This document shows, piece after piece, positions 21,764 through 30,290 of a stretch of DNA of 64,000 bases. The notes beneath the pieces are model-generated. The model was not told where the DNA came from, ran no database searches, and was given only the letters and a program-made list of their open reading frames with translations. Position 1 is the first letter of the stretch. The number at the start of each line of letters is the position of its first letter. Source of the DNA: Volvariella volvacea V23 (taxonomy: Eukaryota; Basidiomycota; Agaricomycetes; Agaricales; Pluteaceae); contig KB722748.1 in assembly GCA_000349905.1 (NCBI GenBank), forward strand, positions 216,897-280,896. Direction: 5' to 3'. A program made the translations under genes and the position numbers.

Positions 21764-22573
21764 ATGAAGTCACTCTTTATTCTTCCCCTCCTTTCGTCTC
21801 TCGCTTTGGCGTTTGAGTGGCTTGTTGGGGTCGGGAAAGACGAAACTACAGGGTGAGTCCTTAAGTCCGTCCGGGGTTATTGTGTGCTCAGAATGGCAAC
21901 AGCCAAAAGGGTATTGGTTTTGACCCCTCGGTGATAAACCCTGCAGCTGGCGATACAATCGTCTTTGAATTCCGGAGCGGTGCCCACAGCGTACTTCGCA
22001 AGTCGCCATCCACCGTATGGCGTCCCTGGACTGACCCTTACACAGAATCTACCTTCGAGCGCCCGTGTTCATACAATGACGGGTACAACAGCGGCGTTTT
22101 TGCGGTAGGTGCCAATGTGCACATAGTTAGCAAGCGAAAGAAATTAATGAACTCGAATCACAGGTGGACGAATCACTACCAGTTGATGCGCCTAGCTTAC
22201 CCATGTCAAGGGTGAGAGTGAACGACACCAACCCTCTTTGGTGAGCATTCTTGCCGAGATAGCCTCGTCACTGGTCCCGTTTACATCATCCATCAGGTTC
22301 TTCGATCATGCCGGCGGCTTATGCCAACAGGGGGCGGTCCTGGCGGTAAACCCAACAGATACACAGACCCCGGCCCAATTCAAAGAGAATGCATCCAATG
22401 ACCCTGGAATTCCGTACAACCCGCCTGTCGCGTCTTCGTCGACGACTTCTGAGGCAGAACCCACTCCTTCCAACAATAGCGATTCCGCCCAACCCGACAA
22501 CTCAGCGGTACGAAGTGTACCAGAAGGTATGGGCACTGTTGCTGCCCTTTACGTTATTGCAATGTTACTGTGA
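21764..22573 (+). CDS. Cupredoxin-like GPI-anchored surface protein, copper site apparently lost
   Basis: Signal peptide MKSLFILPLLSSLALA, then VGVGKDETTG joined to QKGIGFDPSVINPAAGDTIV and FEFRSGAHSV. A GC-AG intron (21998-22045) joins AHSVL to QSTFERPCSYNDGYNSGVFA, restoring the family block HSVxQSTF-x-x-PC. Next come VDESLPVDAPSLP and VNDTNPLW joined to FFDHAGGLCQQGAVLAVNPT. The C-terminus is Ser/Thr/Pro-rich and ends GMGTVAALYVIAMLL, a GPI-attachment signal. Blue-copper relatives have Cys, His and Met ligands at W-x-x-C, x-H-C and G-M; here these positions read Asp, Leu and Ala, so type 1 copper binding is unlikely. Role at the cell surface unknown. Confidence 0.85.
21998..22045 (+). other. 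GC-AG intron, 48 nt and free of stops
   Basis: Donor GCAAGT and acceptor TTACACAG. Removal joins HSVL to QSTFERPC in the correct frame. The length is a multiple of three and contains no stop, so retention would add 16 residues without a frame change. Confidence 0.65.
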
Positions 22574-22961
22574 CATCACTACTCCTTTCTCTACTTGTTT
22601 GAGGTTTTCTTGAACTGTCAGCTATTTTGGTGTTTAGCGGGTGTGTGTCGAGGACACTTTGTGCATCATTGGTTCCAGTTTTTTCTTCACGAATTAGACA
22701 TTGTTATCATGTTCAAGAGCGAGTGGAAAACTAGTGTTACAACATATCGGCGACCCAGCTATTGAGAAAACAACCAATGAGAGGACGGCAAGATGACTGG
22801 CGTGCGGGAACAAAATATACAAGGTAATTGGGACATAAACGGGACAGACTAAGTAGTGCAGTGGCCGAGAAGTTGTAGAGAATGTGATGAATCCTGCTTC
22901 GAGAGTGTGATTAGGCCATTGTCGGAAGCCTGAAGCTCGAGGGCTAACTTACCGCTATCTT

Positions 22962-23414
22962 TCACTGCCCGGGATAATGACCGCCATTGAGCTTCCCCAC
23001 ATTCCAAAACTCATTCCAATCATGCTCCCTCGCGTCTATTGAGGTAACGACGTTCAAAGCATTCGACGCTAAAACCCTGATGTTCTGAAGGGATCCATCG
23101 TCGTCTCGCTCCTCCACGTTGACTATCAGGACTGTCCGGGGGTGTGAAGCGGGTGCAAGACCCTCGTCGGCAGCAATAATTAAACGCGCATTGGTTGTCC
23201 CAGCTGCAACACCTCTTCTCTGCCTCCAGCTTCTATGAAGCTGAGCCACTTCCTCTAACGACCTTCCCACTGTGTTGTGTTCCTCTTCAGGAAGGCGAAA
23301 AGGTTGATTCAGGTGGGATGGTGGGCGGTTCAAGTCGCGTAGGAGGGTGCTCTTTTCCTCCGGAGTGAGTGGTAGAGTATTGTAGACAAGGAATGAGTTG
23401 ACGGGAGACGACAT
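22962..23414 (-). CDS. Small protein of unknown function, possibly DUF6924-like
   Basis: A single exon of 150 codons. It reads MSSPVNSFLVYNTLPLTPEE, a charged middle (SLEEVAQLHRSWRQRRGVAA), then ARLIIAADEGLAPASHPRTV followed by LIVNVEERDDDGSLQNIRVL and a WNEFWNVGKLNGGHYPGQ end. The strand-helix pattern with LIIAADE, a second strand LIVNV and the terminal W-x-x-F-W ... GG-x-Y recalls bacterial and fungal DUF6924 proteins, where the fold is known but not the function. The assignment is from memory and weak. No signal peptide or membrane segment. It converges on the cupredoxin gene. Confidence 0.55.
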   Translation of the reverse strand: MSSPVNSFLVYNTLPLTPEEKSTLLRDLNRPPSHLNQPFRLPEEEHNTVGRSLEEVAQLHRSWRQRRGVAAGTTNARLIIAADEGLAPASHPRTVLIVNVEERDDDGSLQNIRVLASNALNVVTSIDAREHDWNEFWNVGKLNGGHYPGQ

Positions 23415-24296
23415 GGTATAGGAGAGGCTGTTTCAAGCTACTGTGAAAGGACCTTGTGGGTGGGAGAACGAGCCTAGAAGTAGGGAGGTGGACGGGGCCT
23501 GAGAAAACACAGCAAGAGGAACACGAGGCGGTATGTATAGTCCTGCCTGACGCGTGTCCCTGACTCGCATTTGATGGGTATGAACGGTTTGTGACCTATC
23601 GATTACAATCTGATGGAATTGGGCCAGCTAGCTGGCTGAGTCGAGAAGACCGCTAATTATGCCGGCTGAAGTATTGACGTGGTCAGGGGAACCCCAAGCG
23701 TCGCCTAGATATCGCAGCATTCAGGGTTGTATTCAACACCGTGGCCATTTAATGCAAACAGGCTATTTACATCGCTATGCTAGTATGACCATGCCGACCT
23801 CGACTGCCGGCACAATAGCGATGAGCAACAATAATATAGGGCTGATAGCAGCTACAAGGTGACTTCCTGTTGCTCCCTAACCATGGGTCGAATAGTGGGG
23901 AAATGGAGTGATTTTATGCAGCAGCCATTGATGCACATTGTTAGGGCTGCGTTGATTTGATATGGGAGCTGAACATGTAGGTAAATTCGCATCTCCCACT
24001 TAATCTTAATTGCCTGCCGTCAGATATCCAGGCGCGCAATACTGACAGTACTGCCGCCTTGCTGAGTTCGTCGTCGAATTTCTGCCAAATGCACGCTTGG
24101 GTCCCGTCACAGTGATGCTGCACGAGACACGAGCCTAGTCACATGATTTATATCGGGATGCCGGCCCGCCAAAGCTTACCTACCCTCACCCAACAGTCTT
24201 CGCCACTAATAAGTATCAATTCTTCAGCGCAACAACGTTCAAAAGCGCGAGTATCAACACTGATAGAGACAAACACGAATATAGGTCTCACCGGAA
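23415..24296. other. Divergent intergenic stretch
   Basis: About 880 bases between two divergent start codons. No gene recognised; it probably contains both promoters. No clear TATA box seen. Confidence 0.45.
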
Positions 24297-25405
24297 ATGA
24301 ATAAGGCCATCTACCTTCCCCCAGAATTGCTGTACAAGGTTGTGACATCAGTTCTAGGACAATCAATCCATTCGATCTGCCTCGAGACTGGGGATGTTGG
24401 TTGGGAAATGGACTCGTTTCGGGTGCTTGCGCGTGTATGCAAGGCATTTAGACAGATGGCCCAGGAGATATATGCTCAGGCACTTGAGATGCCTACTTCA
24501 TCTGACGGCACGGTGAACCTGTGTGTATCGTATATTGTCCTTTCTTCGCGAGTGATGCTGATAGCCACCTAGTGACGACTTAATATTCCTCATTGAAGAC
24601 AGGTTCAACCTCATAAGATCTGTTGGCTTGATGTATCGTGATCCAGATCAGGCCGGGGCGGCAAAGCGCATCATGTCGGGTCGCCCTCTTCTTCTTTACG
24701 GCTATGAGGTATTCGCCATCTCTGTAGACCTCCGCCGGAGAGTCGTGATGTCGAAGTCTACAACCCAATATGAGAAGAGCTCTGCAGAGTTTGACGACGC
24801 TTTGTGGACTTACTTGCCGATGACCAAATATATCAAGCCACAAGGCGCCGCAGATATTTTGGTTGCTCAGATAAAATGGGAGATATCAGTGATAGATCAA
24901 GGTGAGATGTTCATTATCTTGGACGAGCAAAGAACGCTTGCAGATGACGGCTTCTGCGCAGAAAGGGAGGCTGTAACAGGGACTAAGGATGCACTCGAGC
25001 CACTGAAGTCGTCGAGCCTCAAAGCTTGGATGGCATCACAGGTAAGTCGTAATTGATGCATAATACTTGGATGTTTCACTGGTACCGCATAGGGAGAGCT
25101 GGAAAGCATATCTAGTATCCTGAAACGCCTGCGGGAAATTTACATAAAGTATAGTGCAGCCAGATGGCGTTTTCCTCTTTCCCGGGTACGCACGATTGAT
25201 TCGGATTCGTGCGCATGTCCCTGACATTGGGTAGCTCCCTGGCGTACGAGAATTATCAAACAAGCTTTCACTGATTGTTGCGTCGCCAGAGAGCCAGCAA
25301 GCAGATAATCAAGATACACAATGGTTACCTGAACTAATGGATTGCATTCGAGGTATTTTGTTGATTTTAGCAGATAACGGGGCAAACGAGGGGCCATTGA
25401 TTTAG
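24297..25405 (+). CDS. F-box-like protein of unknown function
   Basis: Exon 1 reads YLPPELLYKVVTSVLGQSIH, then FRVLARVCKAFRQMAQEIYA, which follows the F-box pattern (LPxELL ... L..VCKxF...A). Later exons read RFNLIRSVGLMYRDPDQAGA, YEVFAISVDLRRRVVMSKST, MTKYIKPQGAADILVAQIKW and, after an intron near 25041-25092, GELESISSILKRLREIYIKY. A last intron joins RFPLSR to LPGVRELSNKLSLIVAS and the frame closes at 25403-25405. The exact first join (near 24516-24600) is uncertain. No further domain recognised. It resembles the lineage-specific unknown proteins common in agaricomycetes. Confidence 0.6.
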
Positions 25406-25613
25406 TTTTGATTCTGATGTATACATACAATCGTTGCAAGGGTATCAAGTATAATGGCGCATATATACGGTGAAGCTGTACCAGGAGTCATCCTGGTACA
25501 GTCAGGAGTGCAAATTCACCTCCCGTTATATTACTTCTGGTTTTTGCTCAGTACCCTCTCACGCACCCCGAAGTCTCACTCTTCGTCAAACCCCGGCTCA
25601 CAAATAAGAAACA

Positions 25614-27837
25614 TTAGGCTGGAGATTTTACCAGCTTTACTTTCTTTTTTGGGCGGTCCACGTCTTCATTATTCTCTCGCTTCTTTGCCTTTGGCCTTGG
25701 GCGATTTTCTCTATTCACGTCCGTCGCCTCCCGCTGTTTAGCCTTCAAGCTCGACCCCTGGATTGCGGCTACAAATTTCTGCTTTTCGTCTACCTTCCGC
25801 TGCCCGACTTCGGTTCCTGCGGCTCTCTTTGAGGAGGGCGCTGTTTTCTTCCCTTTCCGTTTCCGATTCGCCTTGGGCTGAGCGTTAGAACTCTCCATGA
25901 AGGTGAGGTCGCCGCTTGCATCAGATGCTATTTCTGCACCCGATGAATTGCTATCGCTTGGTGATCCAGAATCAGAGTCGGAAGCTCGAAAATCATCTAC
26001 CGGGATGAATTAGTGATAAAAGGATACTCGCAGACAAAGCAACGAACCATCTTCGCTGCTAGCATTATCTTCACCCCGAACTTTCGTATTTTCGCGAGAG
26101 GCCCTTTTTTGCATACCTTCATCTTCGTCATCAACGAAAGGCGGGTCAAAATCAGAATGTGCCTCGTTTTTCACTTGAATAGACTTGTTCTCCAGATACG
26201 CTTCTATGAGTTGGTGCTCCTCTCTGTTGATCGAGGTGAAGCCGTATTCTGGACCACTCTTGATCACGATTTTTAGATCAAACGTGCGCCCTGCAGTAGT
26301 AGCCACACCCGACCCAACCCGGGAGAAGATGGCTTGATGGATGTCGTTGAGATCGATAAGGAGGGGTTGTTTATAGACAAAGAAGATATACTTTTCGAGC
26401 ACGAAGAGGTCTCCTTGGATGGCTTTCAGATTTGCCTTGAAACGGGGATGTCCACTTCGGCTAAACGCGCTGTTTGATATTTGAATTAGAAAAGAGATGG
26501 ATATACTCACCTGTTGAAACTTCCTGAGTCGATGATCTTCTTTCTAGAAAGTGCACGAAATATGCTAGAAACGGCTTCATATGTGGGTGCTTCATAACTC
26601 TCTTGGAGCTTGTCATATGTTTTTATTTCTTCTCTGACGACATATTTAACCAAGGTGAAGGGTATTCACCAATGACAAGAGCAGAAAACTCACACCTTCA
26701 AATTAAGCTTCGCCGTAATACCTTCTTCACGCGAAAATTGCATTACTAGGTACCAGTAGTACGTTTGGCCTTGACGGATCGGGGTACCAAGCCCCAACTA
26801 ATATAGGTTAAAGGTCAAAACAGACGACATATAAAATATGGTCAAGGTCAAGATAAGATGAACGCACTATGAATAACACTTGTTGGTCATCTTTCGGCAG
26901 GAGGAATAATTTCTTAATATTCTGAAAGGCAATCCTGTAATCGTAGGTCTTCCCTCGTAGTCTCACAAACGTAGGGAATATATCCAAATTATAGCGACCA
27001 CGAAGATTTAAAATAAGCACCTTCTCAAAGCTTAAAACGAGGTCGCTTTGAGAGTAACCGATCTTGGCCTTATCCTTGACCGTATCACAGAAGACCTGTG
27101 CGGCGCTGGACTCTTCCTCTTCGTCTGACTGGTGAGTCCCAGCATTTGAATTCTCAACTGTACCAGGGACATAAAACCGGACTTCGGTCAGCTCGTCCCC
27201 CGCGAGCTTGTCGGTGCCAGGGTTGGGTTGGTTGGAAAACTCGAGGGATACTTCAGTCCTCCCAGAGATATAACAGCTTGCCACATGACGCAATGGCAAT
27301 TCAAATGCCACTTTGCCAGAGACCAAGAACAAAAGGTCTTCTCCTAAAACACGAGTTGTAGGTAATTGATTACTGGGGTTGCTAATATTACATACCTTGG
27401 AAATCAGTGGTTCCCCAATTTCATCCTTTCAGACAAAGCTCGCGAGGTTCGAGAGCGATTCCAAAATGTGCTTTAAATAGCGACGCAAATTTGTCATGAT
27501 TCTAGATATAAATGTCATCATCTACGATGTAGGAGAACATAGCCTTTTACCTTACCTCGCCAGTGAATCCGTCAAACCTTTCCTTGTTATGGTTTCGCAG
27601 CCCAATCCTTAGCTGGAAATCACGGGCGATGTGGAGCCACTGAGCCCACAGGATATCCGAGGACTTAAGGTATGTTGCTTTCTCTGAGTTAGCTGCTTTC
27701 CAGGCTACACCACTTGCTGCCACTCGAAGCCCTGAAAGAGACTGAGGATGCCGTTGACATAGGGGCATGGCCCACTTACTTCCGACCTCCGGTGGATCCC
27801 CAGAGTATACCTTGTCAAACTGGTGGATTGCTGACAT
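25614..27837 (-). CDS. POB3: FACT complex subunit POB3/SSRP1 with an in-frame TGA
   Basis: FACT (Spt16-Pob3) opens and reassembles nucleosomes during transcription and replication. The spliced product reads MSAIHQFDKVYSGDPPEVGR, LRVAASGVAWK, SSDILWAQWLHIARDFQLRI, then LPLRHVASCYISGRTEVSLE, ELTEVRFYVPGT, RGRYNLDIFPTFVRLRGKTY, KLFLLPKDDQQ, LGLGTPIRQGQTYYWYLVMQ, LEKYIFFVYKQPLLIDLNDI and INREEHQLIEAYLENK. These cover the N-terminal, dimer and double-PH parts. The tail is acidic, then basic (KKKVKLVKSPA), with no HMG box, as in fungi. All introns fit. However codon 105 is TGA (27421-27423) where the family has Trp (KG-stop-NWGTTDF against RGWNWGKTD in yeast). The rest of the frame is intact. It is divergent from the RRM gene, 180 bases apart. 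Confidence 0.85.
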
Positions 27838-27912
27838 TGTTGAGGTAGTATTGTGAGCGGGCAGAGGAAGGAAAGCAATCCATTGACTGGAGTCCTCATA
27901 GTAGCTTAAGTA

Positions 27913-27969
27913 CCGTGACGGAGCGTGGCGCGTCACGGCAGACGCGTGAAATGACAATCACGCGCGTGA
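27913..27969. promoter_or_regulatory. Palindrome cluster in the POB3/RRM bidirectional promoter
   Basis: Within 57 bases lie the inverted repeat CCGTGACG (27913-27920) ... CGTCACGG (27931-27938), an ACGCGT MluI cell-cycle-box match (27942-27947), and a perfect 12-bp palindrome TCACGCGCGTGA (27958-27969). The starts are at 27837 and 28018. ACGCGT is the MBF site of G1/S genes in yeasts; use here is inferred. Confidence 0.45.
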
Positions 27970-28017
27970 CACATTTATTTTCCTTCCAACTTTGGTAACT
28001 GCAACCTTCTCAAAAAC

Positions 28018-28928
28018 ATGTTGGTTGCTCTTCGCCTTCGCTCAATTGCTCTCCTCGTGTCCAAGCAAGCTCAGTCTCCTTTGCTTGCTGGGCCTGCTCT
28101 CTCTTTACGCGCTCGTGTACCTCTCCTTTCCATTTCGCGGTCTCTATCTCAGAGAAGCGGTTCACAATCCCCGTTTAGAGAGACTGAGCAATTAGACTCG
28201 CGGGTCACCCGGAAGCAGTTTGGCCGGGATAACATACCCCGTTCTTTTAGAGAGCCAGTACCACCCAGTCAAAACCTTTACATTGGCAATATTCCTTACA
28301 GTGTTGGAGAAGAAGAACTTCGGGAGTTGTTTAGCCAGTACGGTCAAATAACTTCTGTGCGAGTTGGTACGTATCCAACTTAGAGGTCATTACCCCCGAA
28401 ATTCAGCGGAACGGGTTTTACAGCCTATACGCCTGAAGGCGAATCAAAGGGCTTTGCCCACATACAGTTTAAGAATCGCAAGAGTGCCATTGATGCTTTT
28501 GAGGCTCAACCCATAGAACTGGTGAATCGTCGATTGCGAGTCGATTATGCCCATGCTAGACCTCCGATGAAGAGGAAGGCTTTTCACACACTGTTCTTAT
28601 CCGACTTCTGGGGCGACGAAGTTGCGTTGCGTGCAGCCTTTGGCGAGAATGCGGTGCACATAGATCAAGTCCTGTTCTGTAAGTTCTTTCTATTCGGCCA
28701 TATACGGAGCTAACACTATCTTTTCTAGTCAAGAACCCTGAAACCTCGGAACCAACAGGTCGCGGCCTCGTACGATTTAGTGACGTCTCTCATGCTACAC
28801 AGGCTCTAGAACATTACTTAGCCTCGGGTGGATCCCAGTTCAATCTCTCGTATGCCCGGAACAACGACCAACCCCCCAATGCAAGACGGCGTCAGGATCG
28901 GTCTGTAGAGGATAGTCCGAGCGATTAA
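28018..28928 (+). CDS. Mitochondrial-type RNA-binding protein with two RRMs
   Basis: Residues 1-50 (MLVALRLRSIALLVSKQAQS ... LSISRSLSQRSG) are Arg/Ser-rich with no acids, a likely mitochondrial presequence. RRM1 has RNP2 LYIGNI and RNP1 KGFAHIQF, the intron between them joining TSVRV to AYTPEGESKGFAH through acceptor TTTTACAG. A second, degenerate RRM reads KAFHTLFLSDFWGDEVALRA and, after an intron, GRGLVRFSDVSHATQALEHY. The end is DRSVEDSPSD at 28926-28928. Probably acts in mitochondrial RNA handling; partner RNA unknown. It shares a 180-base promoter with POB3. Confidence 0.85.
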
Positions 28929-29029
28929 CAACACTACCTTAACTAATAGATACACCTACTATACTTGATCCCTTACTCAATGTCCCATGTGTATCGACCA
29001 AGACCTGCCAACGTCCATGCCACGAGAAA

Positions 29030-29692
29030 CTAATCGTATAAGGCAGCGAAATAACTTTCTCGGTCTTCCAAAAATTCCAAATATGCCAGGGCGATGGTAA
29101 CCCAAAAGGCAGTATCCACACCAAGAAACTGTTCTTCTCCCTTATCAATTTCAAGCAATCCCGTTATTGCATAAGCGGTAAATGTGGGTGTCTGATCATG
29201 GAAAATAAGTGTAGGTGGTGGTGCAGGCAAGGGTGTGGGGGCAGGTAGCGGGGCAGAGATAGGCGACTCAGCAGTTGAGGTATACGGTGGGGGTGGCTGG
29301 ATAACTTTAGACTCGGGTATGCGGGAAAGCGTGAACGAATTTGAATTTGATGGTCGGTTATTCCTAATTGCCGCCCATGCTCTTGATAGGAACGAGTTCG
29401 AGGCAGGCTGTACCCGTTGATACGACGTAGGGGAGAGAACAAAACGGGTAGCCTGCGAAGAAGGGAGTGTCTGTCTCTTGCTGAGTCTACTTGATATTGA
29501 TTCTAACTTGGCGTGAAGGCTTGGAGGTGAGGGCGGCTCGATGGTTATGGACAACGGAGGAGTTGGTGGATACGAATGAATCGTTGTAAGGCTACTTTGC
29601 CTAGAGACGGACGGCGGCTCTTCTGTTGTCACGTTCGTACGCATTATAAAGGAAAGAGAGCCTTCGACGTAATGCAGGGAGGATTGGGGCAC
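29030..29692 (-). CDS. Proline/serine-rich protein of unknown function
   Basis: A single exon of 220 codons. The first 160 residues are low-complexity Ser/Pro (YPPTPPLSITIEPPSPPS, PISAPLPAPTPLPAPPP). The last 50 are ordered: TFTAYAITGLLEIDKGEEQF, then DTAFWVTIALAYLEFLEDRE and SYFAALYD. That end looks like a short conserved helix (W-x-T-x-AL-x-YLEFLE-x-RESY), which I think recurs in basidiomycete unknowns but cannot name. An upstream ATG at 29825 opens another frame and was not used. Tail-to-tail with the RRM gene, about 100 bases apart. Confidence 0.6.
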   Translation of the reverse strand: MPQSSLHYVEGSLSFIMRTNVTTEEPPSVSRQSSLTTIHSYPPTPPLSITIEPPSPPSLHAKLESISSRLSKRQTLPSSQATRFVLSPTSYQRVQPASNSFLSRAWAAIRNNRPSNSNSFTLSRIPESKVIQPPPPYTSTAESPISAPLPAPTPLPAPPPTLIFHDQTPTFTAYAITGLLEIDKGEEQFLGVDTAFWVTIALAYLEFLEDRESYFAALYD

Positions 29693-30290
29693 TGGCGTTA
29701 GTGGTATGAATGTGCCAGGGGGGAAGAGTGGCGACCGCAGGCGAATGTACCAGCCTCGAGCTGGCTTGTGTATTGACCAACAAATGGTATTGGTAGGAGT
29801 GTGCTACAACGTGGTATGAAGGCAATGTAGAGTGCAGACATGCAGATCAACTTACGACCACATTCTCTATGATTTCGTCCTCGATAAGGAGCCGTTCCTG
29901 GTCAGCACACAAGAGTGCGTAAGCCAAGGTGTAAATGGTGGGTGGATTACAAACGGTCATACCTTGTGCCAAATGATTGTCTTGCTATCTTCTTCAAGGA
30001 CATTGATTCTCGTGTCCTGAAGCACATCAGAGCTGCATGCAGAGGTGGGCACGATATCAACGAGCCTTTGCCTGCTCTGACTACTGGCTCACCTCTGAAT
30101 AATGAATTTAGAATGACTCGGTTTTTGAGAGGATACTCTACTGCCTACGTTGGCCATAGTGGAGGTGAAAGAGGCTTGGAGTAATTGGTTGTAAGCTTGG
30201 GATGATCGCAACAAAAGGGTTGCAGTGCTTGAATTACCGAGTGCAGCCAAACAGACTACCAGGGTTGGTATCACAAATCCCGAGCGCAAC
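29693..30290. other. Divergent intergenic stretch before COQ8
   Basis: About 600 bases. A short plus-strand frame (29915-30184) has no domain. An in-frame ATG at 30225 lies upstream of the chosen COQ8 start. Confidence 0.4.
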
